In this document: positions 26,299 to 34,899 of the stretch, in pieces
Layout: each line of letters begins with the position of its first letter
Position numbering within the stretch: position 1 is the stretch's first letter
Assembly: GCF_019697375.1 (NCBI RefSeq)
Contig: NZ_JAHCDI010000004.1
Location: 1,599,324-1,663,323, forward strand
Reading direction: 5' to 3'
Source: Micromonospora tarapacensis
Lineage (GTDB): Bacteria > Actinomycetota > Actinomycetes > Mycobacteriales > Micromonosporaceae
Length of the DNA: 64,000 nucleotides
Program-made: the position numbers and the translations under genes
The notes under the pieces: generated by a model
What the model was told of the DNA's origin: nothing
Database searches by the model: none
Seen by the model: only the letters and a program-made list of their open reading frames with translations

Positions 26299-26967
26299 AT
26301 GAGCAAGCCACAGGAGGCCGCGGACGCGGTGCGGATTCTGCGGGGGCTGGAGAGCGGCAACCCGTCGGTGCGGCTGCGGACGGCGCTGGCCGTCGGCACG
26401 ACCCCCGACCCGGCGTTGATCGACACGATCGTCGCGCGGTGCGCCGTCGAGCCCGAGTTCTCCGTGCGCGAGATGCTCACCTGGGCTCTCACCCGCCACC
26501 CGGCCGCACTGACCGTCCCCAGACTCGTTGACGAACTGCGCTCCGCGTCGGCCCAAGCCCGAAGCCAGGCACTGCACACCCTGTCCAAGATCGGGGACCG
26601 GCGGGCGTGGCCGGCGATCAGCCGGGCGTTGCTCACCGACGCCGACGACGAAGTGGCCCGCAGCGCCTGGCGGGCGGCGGTCGTCCTCGTACCCGACGGT
26701 GACGAGTCGGCCCTCGCCGACGTGCTGGCGACCCAGCTCGGGCGCGGCGGGCGGGAGACGCAGTTGAGCCTCAGCCGGGCGCTGATCGCGCTCGGTGAGG
26801 TGATCACGCCGATCCTGCGGGCCGGGGCCCGGGACGGCGACCCCGGGGTGCGTCAGCACGCGATTGCCACGGAGCGGCTGCTGCGCGACCCGGACGCCGG
26901 CTTCGAGCTGGCGATCGAGGAGGCGACGCGCGTGGTGGCCCTCGGCGGCAACGATCGGAGGCGGTGA
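26299..26967 (+). CDS. HEAT-repeat protein
   Basis: 222 residues from ATG at 26299, eight bases after GGGAGG. The sequence is a chain of two-helix HEAT repeats (GNPSVRLRTALAVG, EPEFSVREMLTWALTRHP, SAQARSQALHTLSKIGD, DDEVARSAWRAAVVL, DGDPGVRQHAIATERLL). HEAT solenoids are protein-binding scaffolds. The next gene, seven bases downstream, fuses MerR to the same repeats, so the two proteins may interact or share a partner. The effector of the pair is unknown. Confidence 0.85.
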   Translation: MSKPQEAADAVRILRGLESGNPSVRLRTALAVGTTPDPALIDTIVARCAVEPEFSVREMLTWALTRHPAALTVPRLVDELRSASAQARSQALHTLSKIGDRRAWPAISRALLTDADDEVARSAWRAAVVLVPDGDESALADVLATQLGRGGRETQLSLSRALIALGEVITPILRAGARDGDPGVRQHAIATERLLRDPDAGFELAIEEATRVVALGGNDRRR

Positions 26968-26973
26968 CCGGCG

Positions 26974-27978
26974 GTGTTGATCGGTGAGGTGGCCCGACGC
27001 TCCGGCGTCAGTGCCCGCATGCTCCGGCACTACGAGTCGCTCGGCCTGGTGGAGCCGACGGGACGCAGCGGCGTCGGGTACCGGGAGTACTCCAGCGACG
27101 ACATCCAGCGGATCTTCCACATCGAGAGCCTGCGGTCGTTGGGGCTGTCGTTGCGGGAGGTCCGGCGGGCGCTCGACGATCCCGGCTTCGCCCCCGTGCA
27201 GCTCGTGGCGGACCTGATCCAGCAGACCCGGGAGCGGATCGCGGCGCAGACGGAGTTGCTCACCCGCCTGCGTCGGATCGGTGCCGCGCAACCCGCCGAC
27301 TGGGCGGACGTGCTCCAGACCGTCGCCCTGCTCCACGCCCTCGGTTCGGAGCACGCCGGGAGACGCCAACGCGCCGCCCTGTCATCGGCCGGCGAGGCAG
27401 CGGTACCGGTGGAGGCCCTGGTCGAGGCGGTACTGAGCGAGTCGGACCCGAATGTCGCCGGCGCCCTTCGCTGGGCGCTGGCGCAATCGGCCGACGGCGC
27501 AGCCGCGCTGCTGGCACCGGGCCTCGACGCACCCGACGCCGAGGTACGCAGACGCGCCGTGCAGTCCCTCGCCGAGATCCCGGACGGTGCCGCGACCGCG
27601 CTGCTGCGGGACGCCCTCGCCCACCCCGACCTCGTCGTCCGCAGGTACGCGGCGCTCGCGCTCGGGGCACGTGGCGTGGCCGAGGCGATCCCGACCCTGA
27701 TCGAGATGGTCGTCGAGGAGACGAGCGAGGCCGACGCGGCCGACGCACTGACCGCGCTGGCCGGTGAGCCCGCGCTGGCGGAACAGATCGCCGGCCGGCT
27801 GGTCGCGCGCCTCGGCACCGACGGCGTCGCCTCACCCGTACGCAGTCGGCTGACCCAGGCGCTCGCCGACATCCCCGGTGCCACGGCCGCGCGTGCCCTC
27901 GCCGAGCTGTCCCAGGACGCGGACCGCACGGTCGCGCTCACCGCCGCGTACGTGCTCACGCTGCGCGACGGGAGGTAG
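26974..27978 (+). CDS. MerR-family regulator with C-terminal HEAT repeats
   Basis: 334 residues from GTG at 26974. Residues 1-70 are a MerR winged helix (LIGEVARRSGVSARMLRHYESLGLV). A coiled coil runs to about 110, where classical MerR proteins place ligand Cys residues; none is seen. Residues 140-334 are HEAT repeats (DAEVRRRAVQSLAEIPDG, HPDLVVRRYAALALG). Sensing by protein contact rather than a small ligand is suggested. It is co-transcribed with the HEAT gene, and the dyad with the 19-bp spacer upstream is its probable target. Confidence 0.9.
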   Translation: MLIGEVARRSGVSARMLRHYESLGLVEPTGRSGVGYREYSSDDIQRIFHIESLRSLGLSLREVRRALDDPGFAPVQLVADLIQQTRERIAAQTELLTRLRRIGAAQPADWADVLQTVALLHALGSEHAGRRQRAALSSAGEAAVPVEALVEAVLSESDPNVAGALRWALAQSADGAAALLAPGLDAPDAEVRRRAVQSLAEIPDGAATALLRDALAHPDLVVRRYAALALGARGVAEAIPTLIEMVVEETSEADAADALTALAGEPALAEQIAGRLVARLGTDGVASPVRSRLTQALADIPGATAARALAELSQDADRTVALTAAYVLTLRDGR

Positions 27979-28114
27979 CGGCGGGAGTGGCGCCCGGCGC
28001 GATCCATCCGTGCGGTCAGCTCGACAAGGCCGACACCACACACACGCCCCCACCGGCCGGCCAAGCAGCCGAGGCGCCTCGGCCCGGCGAACGGCAGAAG
28101 CCGACCACGGCGGG

Positions 28115-28963
28115 TCAGATGCCGGCGTCGACCCGAGCGGCGGGGACGGTGGCGGGTTCGACGGTGGCGTGCTGGAGCGCGCTGGGCACGGCGTCGAGCA
28201 GGGCCCAGTCCCGGCTGATGTCGGCGGCGGTGCAGAGCAGGCGCGGCAGGTGCTCCTCGGTGAGGGTGCGTACCGACGTCTCGGCCGCGTGAACGGTGAC
28301 GTTGATGGCGGCCACCACCCGACCCCGGCCGTCGCGGACACCGGTGGCCACCGACCGGACGCCCGGGGCGAGATCCTCGTCCGCTAGGGCCCAGCCCCGG
28401 GCCCGCACCTCACGCAGCGACGCGTCGAGAGCGGCCCGGTCGGGCTGCCAGCGGGGGACGATTCCGGACCGGCCGGGCACGGTGAGGACCCGGTCGAGTT
28501 CCTCGTCGTTCAGGGCGGCGAGCAGCACCTTGCCCATCGAGGTGGCGGGGGCGGGAAAGCGGGTGCCGATGGTCACCGAGAGTGTGATGATCTTCGGGAC
28601 GGCCACCCGGGTGACGTAGACGATGTCGCTGCCGTCGAGCTGGGCCATCGACGTGGACTCGTTGGTCTGCGCGACGAGCCGCTGCATGTGCGGCCGGGCG
28701 ACGTCCCACATGCTCAGCGAGTTGATGTACGCCATGCCGAGTTCGAGCACCCGGGGGGTGAGGGCGAAGCCGCGTTCGGCGGAGCGTACGTAGCCGAGGT
28801 CGTCGAGGGTGAGCAGGATCCGGCGGACGGTCGGCCGGGCCAGCCCGGTCGCACCGGCGATCTCGCTGAGCGTCATCACCGGTCGACCGGGCTGGAAGCA
28901 GCGCAGGACGTCGAGGCCGCGGGCCAGGGCTTCGATGAAGTCGGGTCGGGCGTCGCGTGCCAT
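28115..28963 (-). CDS. IclR-family regulator (PcaR/PobR-like)
   Basis: 282 residues from ATG at 28963. The N-terminal winged helix (VMTLSEIAGATGLARPTVRRILLTLDDLGYV, about 37-67) and the C-terminal GAF-like ligand domain (ATSMGKVLLA, GWALADEDLAPGVRSVATGVRD) are typical of IclR proteins that respond to protocatechuate or beta-ketoadipate. It is next to, and on the same strand as, the amidohydrolase. It probably controls the divergent catabolic operon through the CGGACA-N2-TGTCCG sites at about 30500 and 30614. Confidence 0.92.
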   Translation of the reverse strand: MARDARPDFIEALARGLDVLRCFQPGRPVMTLSEIAGATGLARPTVRRILLTLDDLGYVRSAERGFALTPRVLELGMAYINSLSMWDVARPHMQRLVAQTNESTSMAQLDGSDIVYVTRVAVPKIITLSVTIGTRFPAPATSMGKVLLAALNDEELDRVLTVPGRSGIVPRWQPDRAALDASLREVRARGWALADEDLAPGVRSVATGVRDGRGRVVAAINVTVHAAETSVRTLTEEHLPRLLCTAADISRDWALLDAVPSALQHATVEPATVPAARVDAGI

Positions 28964-28994
28964 TGCTGCCTGCCTTCCGAGGGTCACGTGCCGG

Positions 28995-30452
28995 TCAATG
29001 CTTCCACTGCGCCGAACCGGCGTCCCACGCGGTGTAGGTGTAGGGATTGTCCTGGATCTTCGTTTCGGGGACGTCCGGGTTCATGCCCTTGGCCCAGGCG
29101 TCGGCGCCCATCGCGTCGACCAGGTGGTCGACGGTCTGCTCGACGTGGCGGCGGGCCTTGGCCAGGTCCACCCCGACGAGTTGGTGCTCGTGCTTGACCA
29201 GCCGGCCGTTGACCACGACGCTGTGCACGTCGCCGCGCTGGGCCTGGAACGCGACGTGGCCGTACGGGTTGAGGATCGGGAACATCACCGGCGACCGGTC
29301 GTTCTTGATCAGCACCAGGTCGGCCTTCTTGCCCGTCTCCAGGCTCCCCACGACGTCGTCGAGGCCGAGCGCCCGGCTGCCGCCCCGGGTGGCCCAGTCG
29401 ACGACCTGTTCGGCGCGCAGCCGGCAGTGGGTGACGGTGTCCTGACGGTGGTGCGCCTCCAGGTGCTCGCGCGACCGGTCGGCGCCGAGCGTGGTCCGCA
29501 TCGCCGAGAACAGGTCGCCGCTCCACCAGACGCTGGTGTCCATCGACAGCGACACCGGGATGTCGTGGTGGCACAGCGCCCAGGTGGGCGGGTAGCCCTG
29601 GCCGGCGCTCTGCTCGCTCTCGGTGGACACCGAGACCGAGCCGCCGGTGGCGGCGATGCGGTGGTACGAGTCGTTGGTGAGGGTGGCGGCGTGCACGTAC
29701 ACGCTCGACGGGGTCATGAAGCCGTTCTCGTGCATCAGCCGGATGCCGTCGTCGTTGGTGGCGCCCCACACCCCGGCGTGGGTGGTGACCGGGAGGTCGA
29801 ACTCCCGGGCCACCTCGAACGCGGCCCGCTCGGGGAAGGCCGGGTCGCCGGTGACGTCGAAGGCCAGTTGCAGGCCGAGCATGTCGTCGCGGCTGTGGAA
29901 GCGGCGGGCGACGAAGTCGCGGAACTGCGGGCTGGTGGACCACTCCCACGGCCCCTGCTGGATGTTGCCGTAGGCGAGGACGAACCGGCCGGGCACCTCC
30001 CGCAGGGCGTCCACGGCGGCGTCGGCGTGCTCGGTGCTCTGTAGCCCGTGCGACCAGTCGACGGTGGTGGTGACACCGGCGTCGATGGCCTCGATGGCGG
30101 CGAGCAGGTTGCCGGCATAGATGTCCTCGGGACGGAACAGTTTGCCGGATTCCAGGTAGTACCAGACGAAATACTGGGTCAGGGTCCAGTCGGCACCGTA
30201 GCCGCGCATCGCGGTCTGCCACATGTGCCGGTGGGTGTCGATCATGCCGGGCATCAGGACGCCGCCGGACGCGTCGATCTCGATCGCGCCGTCGGGGGCG
30301 GCCAGACCGACGCCGATCTCGGCGATGCGCTCGCCGGCGACCAGCACGTCGGCGCCGGGCAGGACGCGGTGGTTGTCGTCCATGGTGAGGACGAGGCCGT
30401 TGCGGAACAGGAGGGGACGGTCGGGACTCGGGCCTGATACGGGTGCGCTCAT
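28995..30452 (-). CDS. Amidohydrolase of the cytosine/atrazine/hydroxydechloroatrazine deaminase group
   Basis: 485 residues from ATG at 30452 behind GGGAG. The composite beta domain plus TIM barrel shows GMIDTHRH (metal ligands near His74 and His76), TTHAGVWG near 225 and the terminal beta segment PILNPYGHVAFQAQRGDVHSVVVNGR. This matches TrzN/AtzA and guanine-deaminase relatives that remove amino or chloro groups from heterocycles. It is a cytosolic metalloenzyme. It lies divergent from the CoA-transferase/dioxygenase operon and probably performs an early step of the same pathway. The substrate is unknown. Confidence 0.9.
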   Translation of the reverse strand: MSAPVSGPSPDRPLLFRNGLVLTMDDNHRVLPGADVLVAGERIAEIGVGLAAPDGAIEIDASGGVLMPGMIDTHRHMWQTAMRGYGADWTLTQYFVWYYLESGKLFRPEDIYAGNLLAAIEAIDAGVTTTVDWSHGLQSTEHADAAVDALREVPGRFVLAYGNIQQGPWEWSTSPQFRDFVARRFHSRDDMLGLQLAFDVTGDPAFPERAAFEVAREFDLPVTTHAGVWGATNDDGIRLMHENGFMTPSSVYVHAATLTNDSYHRIAATGGSVSVSTESEQSAGQGYPPTWALCHHDIPVSLSMDTSVWWSGDLFSAMRTTLGADRSREHLEAHHRQDTVTHCRLRAEQVVDWATRGGSRALGLDDVVGSLETGKKADLVLIKNDRSPVMFPILNPYGHVAFQAQRGDVHSVVVNGRLVKHEHQLVGVDLAKARRHVEQTVDHLVDAMGADAWAKGMNPDVPETKIQDNPYTYTAWDAGSAQWKH

Positions 30453-30494
30453 GGCGGTCAACTCCCAGTGGTGGTCGGGGCCGGGCCCACTTGG

Positions 30495-30508
30495 CGGACA
30501 GATGTCCG
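30495..30508. promoter_or_regulatory. Operator copy 1 (CGGACA-N2-TGTCCG)
   Basis: A 14-bp perfect dyad in front of the minus-strand amidohydrolase gene. It is the same sequence, apart from the two-base centre, as the site at 30608-30621. IclR proteins bind similar short palindromes. Confidence 0.65.
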
Positions 30509-30560
30509 TTCTGCGGGCGGGCCTGCGATGGGCGCAAGTGTGGGCGTCGTTTCGGCGAGG

Positions 30561-30598
30561 TGTCAACGGTTGACAGCCCGCATTTCCGCTCCGATACT
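30561..30598. promoter_or_regulatory. Back-to-back promoters of the catabolic locus
   Basis: TGTCAACGGTTGACA (30561-30575) is a perfect palindrome, so it gives a TTGACA -35 box on both strands. On the plus strand GATACT lies 17 bases further (30593-30598) as the -10. On the minus strand CACACT lies about 18 bases away. The two CGGACA operators flank this core, as expected for coordinated repression of both directions. Confidence 0.6.
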
Positions 30599-30607
30599 CG
30601 GCTGTCA

Positions 30608-30621
30608 CGGACACATGTCCG
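30608..30621. promoter_or_regulatory. Operator copy 2 (CGGACA-N2-TGTCCG)
   Basis: The same dyad as at 30495-30508. It lies about 10 bases past the plus-strand -10 box and 20 bases before the CoA-transferase start, where a bound repressor would block initiation. Confidence 0.65.
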
Positions 30622-30640
30622 CCTAGCGGTCGGGAGTGGA

Positions 30641-31837
30641 ATGGCGATGGCACCGGAGCACGGACGCGAGCAGGACCCGACGCCGGCCGGTGGCCCCCTG
30701 CGGGGCCTGCTGGTCGCGGACTTCTCCCGGATCCTGGCCGGGCCGTACGCCACCATGCTGCTGGCCGACATGGGCGCCGAGGTGGTGAAGGTGGAGAGCC
30801 CCGGTGGCGACGACACCCGCACCTGGATGCCCCCGGTGCGGGACGGCATCTCCACCTACTACCTGGGCATCAACCGCAACAAGCGCTCCATCGCCCTGGA
30901 CCTGCGTGACCCCGACGACCTGGCGGTGGCCCGCGCCCTCGCCGGCCGCGCCGACGTGCTGATCGAGAACTTCAAGCCCGGCGGACTGCGCAGGTTCGGG
31001 CTCGACTACGGCACCGTCGCGGGCGTCAACCCAAAGATCATCTACGCCTCGATCAGCGGCTTCGGCGCCGGCCCCGGTGCCGCCCTGCCCGGCTACGATC
31101 TGATGGTGCAGGCCATCTCCGGCCTGATGAGCCTCACCGGCGACCCGGACGGCTCGCCGTACCGGGCCGGGATCTCCGTCTTCGACGTGATGACCGGCAT
31201 GCACGCCACCATCGGCATCCTCGCCGCGCTGCACCACCGGGTCGGCTCCGGCAGCGGCCAGCACGTCGAGGTCAACCTGCTCTCCTCGGCGCTGTCCGGC
31301 CTGGTGAACCACTCCAGCGCCTACGTGGCCGGGGGCACCGTGCCGTACCGGATGGGCAACGCCCACCCGAGCCTGTTCCCGTACGAGCCGCTGCCCACCG
31401 CCGACGGTGAGCTGGTCGTCATCGCCGGCAACGACGGCCAGTTCGCGAAGCTCTGCGAGGTGCTCGGCGTACCGGAGTTGGTGGACGACCCCCGCTTCGG
31501 GCGCAACCAGGACCGCACCGCCAACCGCGAACAGCTGCGACCCCTGCTGCTGGAGCGGCTACGCACCCGGGGCAAGGACGAATGGTTCCGCGACCTGATC
31601 GCCGCGGGCGTGCCGTGCGCACCGATCAACACCATCGACGGCGGTGTGGCCCTCGCCGACGAACTCGGCCTCGACCCGGTCGTCGAGATCGGCGCCGGCG
31701 ACCAGGCGGTGCCCGGCGTCCGCCACCCGATCGGCTTCTCGGCCACTCCGGCCCGCTACGACCTGCCACCGCCCGGCCTCGACGAGCACGGCACCGAGAT
31801 CCGCAAGTGGCTCACCGAAAGGCAGGACAAGCCGTGA
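30641..31837 (+). CDS. CaiB/BaiF family (class III) CoA-transferase
   Basis: 398 residues; ATG at 30641 (or 30647). It shows the family blocks DFSRILAGPYATMLLADMGAEVVKVE, YYLGINRNKRSIALDL and SVFDVMTGMHA, where the Asp (about residue 184) is the catalytic carboxylate that forms the aspartyl-CoA mixed anhydride. It moves CoA from an acyl-CoA to a free acid. The stop overlaps the GTG of the citryl-CoA-lyase-like gene. Together they could activate and then cleave a hydroxy-dicarboxylate produced by ring fission. Confidence 0.93.
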   Translation: MAMAPEHGREQDPTPAGGPLRGLLVADFSRILAGPYATMLLADMGAEVVKVESPGGDDTRTWMPPVRDGISTYYLGINRNKRSIALDLRDPDDLAVARALAGRADVLIENFKPGGLRRFGLDYGTVAGVNPKIIYASISGFGAGPGAALPGYDLMVQAISGLMSLTGDPDGSPYRAGISVFDVMTGMHATIGILAALHHRVGSGSGQHVEVNLLSSALSGLVNHSSAYVAGGTVPYRMGNAHPSLFPYEPLPTADGELVVIAGNDGQFAKLCEVLGVPELVDDPRFGRNQDRTANREQLRPLLLERLRTRGKDEWFRDLIAAGVPCAPINTIDGGVALADELGLDPVVEIGAGDQAVPGVRHPIGFSATPARYDLPPPGLDEHGTEIRKWLTERQDKP

Positions 31838-32622
31838 CCAGCTTCCCGACGTCGATCGGCACCTCCGACGCCAGCAGCATCCGGCTGCTCGGCCAGGACC
31901 TCGCCGCCGACCTGATGGGCCGGGTCGGCTTCGGTGAGTTGGCCTTCTGGCTGGTCGCGCAACGTCGCCCCACCCCGTCCGAGGTGCGCGTCTTCGAGAC
32001 TGTCCTGGTCGCGCTGGCCGATCACGGCTTCACCCCGACGGCCATCGCCGCCCGGCTGACCTACCTCAGCGCCCCGGAGTCGCTGCAGGGCGCCCTCGCC
32101 GCCGGGCTGCTCGGCGGCGGCTCCCGCTTCCTCGGCGTCACCGAGGACTGCGGCCGGTTCCTCGCCGACACGCTCGCCGCCGTCGACGGGCCGCCACCGG
32201 ACGACGACGCCGGCTTCGACGACCTCGCCCGCGACGCGGTCACCGCCGCCCGGGCCGCCCGCCGGCTGGTGCCCGGACTCGGTCATCCGGTGCACAAGAC
32301 CGAGGACCCGCGGACGCCGGTGCTCATCCGCATCGCCGAGGAGGAACAGCTGCGCGGGCCGCACCTGCGGCTGTTCGAGGCGATCGGCCGGGTCCACCCG
32401 GAGGTGCTCGGCCGCAGCCTGCCGCTCAACGGCGCCGGTGTCTGCGGCGCCGCCCTGGCCGACCTCGGGCTGCCGGTCGACCTGCTGCGCGGCTTCGCGC
32501 TGCTGGCCCGCGCCGCCGGACTGCTCGGCCACCTCGCCGAGGAACGCCGCACCCCCGTCGGCATGGACGTCTACCTGACCGTCGACCGCAACGCCACCTA
32601 CACCACCCCCGACCCGTCCTGA
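31834..32622 (+). CDS. Citrate-synthase-fold citryl-CoA lyase
   Basis: 262 residues, shorter than citrate synthase (about 370-430), as in stand-alone citryl-CoA lyases. The C-terminal citrate synthase elements are present: PGLGHPVHKTEDPRTPVLI (active-site His region and following helix) and GLLGHLAEERRTPVGM. It should cleave a citryl- or citramalyl-type CoA to acetyl- or pyruvate-type products. GTG start at 31834, overlapping the transferase stop by four bases. The pairing with a class III transferase strongly suggests a two-step activation and cleavage. Confidence 0.85.
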   Translation: MTSFPTSIGTSDASSIRLLGQDLAADLMGRVGFGELAFWLVAQRRPTPSEVRVFETVLVALADHGFTPTAIAARLTYLSAPESLQGALAAGLLGGGSRFLGVTEDCGRFLADTLAAVDGPPPDDDAGFDDLARDAVTAARAARRLVPGLGHPVHKTEDPRTPVLIRIAEEEQLRGPHLRLFEAIGRVHPEVLGRSLPLNGAGVCGAALADLGLPVDLLRGFALLARAAGLLGHLAEERRTPVGMDVYLTVDRNATYTTPDPS

Positions 32623-32634
32623 GAGGAGCCGTCC

Positions 32635-33498
32635 ATGGCCAAACTGGTCGCGGTCATCGCCTCCACCCACCACCCCTTCTACTACCGGGCCAGCACCGCT
32701 CTGGGCGAGGACCGGCCGCCGTTCGCCGACGAGTGGGTACGCAAGATAACCGCGTTCCGGCAGACGCTGACCCGGGCCAGGCCGGACGTGCTGGTGATGG
32801 TCGGTTCCGACCACTTCCACCAGTTGTGGCTGGACAACATGCCGCAGTTCCTGATCGGCAAGGCGCCGTTCTACGACGCCAACTGGTACAACGAGGAGCG
32901 CGAGTTCGGCCTGCCGAGGATGCTGCTGCGGGGCCAGGAGGACCTGTCGGCGTACCTGCTGCGGGAGGGCCTCGACGCCGGGTTCGACCTCGCGTACAGC
33001 AACGAACTGCGCATCGACCACAGCATCACCTGCCCGATCATCACCCTGCGGCCCGAGGCCGACCTGCCGATCGTGCCGGTCTACACCAACATCTTCGCCC
33101 CGCCACTGCCACAGCCGAAACGCTTCGTGCAGCTGGGGAGGACCATCCGCGAACTGGTCGAGTCCTGGCCAGGCGACCAGCGGGTCGCCGTCATCGGCAC
33201 CGGACACCTGTCACTGGAGCTGGGCGGGCCGCGGCAGTTCGGCGAGCACGGCCCCGACCCGGAGTTCGACCGCCGGGCGGTGGGCTGGATCGCCGACGGT
33301 GACCTGGAGGGCTGCCTGTCCGAGGTGACGCTGGACAGCCTGCACGCCCCCGGCAACGCCACCCACGGCTTCATGGACTTCATGCTGATGATGGGCGTCG
33401 CGGGGGAGGGCGTTAAGGCCGATTACGTCGACACGCTCGACCTTTTCCATACCATGGAGGCGTACTTCACCTGGTACCCGAACGGAGCGCCGGCGTGA
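32635..33498 (+). CDS. Extradiol ring-cleavage dioxygenase, LigB-type catalytic subunit
   Basis: 287 residues. Class III (LigB) extradiol dioxygenases use an Fe(II) site; the likely ligands and base here are His12/His13 in STHHPF, His60/His62 in GSDHFHQ, and the later GTGHLSLELGG. It would open a catechol-type ring, as LigAB does for protocatechuate at the 4,5 bond. Its stop overlaps the LigA-type gene that follows. The catalytic subunit comes first, opposite to the ligA-ligB order of Sphingobium. Confidence 0.92.
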   Translation: MAKLVAVIASTHHPFYYRASTALGEDRPPFADEWVRKITAFRQTLTRARPDVLVMVGSDHFHQLWLDNMPQFLIGKAPFYDANWYNEEREFGLPRMLLRGQEDLSAYLLREGLDAGFDLAYSNELRIDHSITCPIITLRPEADLPIVPVYTNIFAPPLPQPKRFVQLGRTIRELVESWPGDQRVAVIGTGHLSLELGGPRQFGEHGPDPEFDRRAVGWIADGDLEGCLSEVTLDSLHAPGNATHGFMDFMLMMGVAGEGVKADYVDTLDLFHTMEAYFTWYPNGAPA

Positions 33499-33854
33499 GC
33501 AGATACCTGTTGAACAAGTTCCTCTACACCGTCGACCGTGATCCCGCGCTGGTGCAGCGTTACCGCGACGACCCGCGCGGCACGGTGACCTGGTGGGAGG
33601 CCGAACGGGCCAACCAGATCCTCAACTGCCACCTCCCCGAGGCCAGCACCTGGCTGCGGTTCGCCGACGCCGAGCGGGAGGCCCTGGCCGACCACGACTA
33701 CGTCCGACTGTTCGAGTTGGGCGCCCACCCGTTCCTCACCCTGACGCTGTTCATCGCCATGTTCGAACGCGACCACGAACCGCTGGGCTTCCAGAAGGAG
33801 TACGCCCGCCGGCTGGCGCACTTCTCGCTGCCCTATCCGGACATCGCGACGTGA
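33495..33854 (+). CDS. LigA-type small subunit of the extradiol dioxygenase
   Basis: 119 residues, all helical, with NKFLYTVDRDPALVQRYRDDP and DYVRLFELGAHPFLTLTLF, typical of LigA-domain alpha subunits that close over the LigB active site. The GTG overlaps the LigB stop and the TGA overlaps the next ATG (TGATG). It is required for a stable, specific dioxygenase. It fits a protocatechuate- or gallate-like substrate, but the ring acid cannot be deduced. Confidence 0.9.
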   Translation: MSRYLLNKFLYTVDRDPALVQRYRDDPRGTVTWWEAERANQILNCHLPEASTWLRFADAEREALADHDYVRLFELGAHPFLTLTLFIAMFERDHEPLGFQKEYARRLAHFSLPYPDIAT

Positions 33855-34819
33855 TGGACGCCGCCCTCATCGCCGCCTGCGGCGAACCGCCCGTCGTCGC
33901 CCGCCGCGAACTGCCACGGGCCGGCGACGGGCAGGTCCGGGTCCGGGTGGCCGCCACCCCGATCACCCCGCTGGACGTGCTCTGCGCGACCGGCACGTCG
34001 TACTTCGGCACGCCCGCCACCCCCTATGTGCCGGGCGTGCAGGGCGTCGGCCACCTCGACGACGGCACGCCGGTGTGGTTCGCCACGGGGGCCGGGATGC
34101 GCCCCGGCGACGGCAGCATGGCCGAGCACTGCGTCGTGCCGTACGCCGATGTGGTCGCCCTGCCCGACGGCGTCGACACCCTCGTGGCGGCCCTCGGGCT
34201 CTCCGCGGTGGCCGCCCTGATGGCGCTGACCTGGCGCGGCGAGCTGAGCCCGGGGGAGCAGGTGGTGGTCCTCGGTGCCGGCGGCGTCGTCGGTCAGGCC
34301 GCCGTGCAGCTGGCCCGGCTGCGCGGTGCCCGGCGGGTCGTCGCCGCCGCCCGGTCGACCGCCGCCCAGGAACGGGCCCGCGTGCTGGGTGCCGACGCGG
34401 TGGTCGCGCTCGCCGACACCGACACCGTCGACGACCTCGCCGCCCGGCTCACGGCCGCCTGCGACGGGCCGGCCGACCTCGTGCTCGACCCGCTGTTCGG
34501 GGTGCCGGCCGCCGCGGCGCTGCGCACCCTCGCCCCGTACGGCCGGTTGGTCAATCTCGGCAGCTCGGCCGGCGAACAGGCGCCGTTCGACTCCGCGACG
34601 CTGCGCAGCCGCTCGCTGCGCATCCTCGGCTACACCAACAACGAACTGGACCCGGTGCAACGCGCGCGGGCGATTCGGGAGATCGCCGACCACGTCGCCG
34701 CCGGTCGGCTCGCCGCGACCCACGAGACCGTGCCACTGGCCGACGTCGCTGACGCGTGGACCCGACAGGCAACCGGTCGGGCGGCCGGCCGGATCGTGCT
34801 GACCATGCCGAGGCACTGA
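33854..34819 (+). CDS. Zinc-independent quinone-oxidoreductase/MDR-family dehydrogenase
   Basis: 321 residues from ATG at 33854. It has a GroES-like N-terminal domain without the structural-zinc cysteines, and a Rossmann fold with VVVLGAGGVVGQAAVQLARLRGARRVVAA (NADPH-binding GxGxVG). The end (LADVADAWTRQATGRAAGRIVL) is typical of quinone oxidoreductases. It would reduce an enone or quinone formed in the ring-degradation pathway. It is the last gene of the operon; an inverted-repeat element follows after about 80 bp. Confidence 0.9.
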   Translation: MDAALIAACGEPPVVARRELPRAGDGQVRVRVAATPITPLDVLCATGTSYFGTPATPYVPGVQGVGHLDDGTPVWFATGAGMRPGDGSMAEHCVVPYADVVALPDGVDTLVAALGLSAVAALMALTWRGELSPGEQVVVLGAGGVVGQAAVQLARLRGARRVVAAARSTAAQERARVLGADAVVALADTDTVDDLAARLTAACDGPADLVLDPLFGVPAAAALRTLAPYGRLVNLGSSAGEQAPFDSATLRSRSLRILGYTNNELDPVQRARAIREIADHVAAGRLAATHETVPLADVADAWTRQATGRAAGRIVLTMPRH

Positions 34820-34899
34820 GCCGCTGCCCCCGTTGCCGCTCTCGACTGGCCGTGACGCTTCGTATCGGCTGGCCCGCCCGCCACCCTCGCCTGTGCGCC

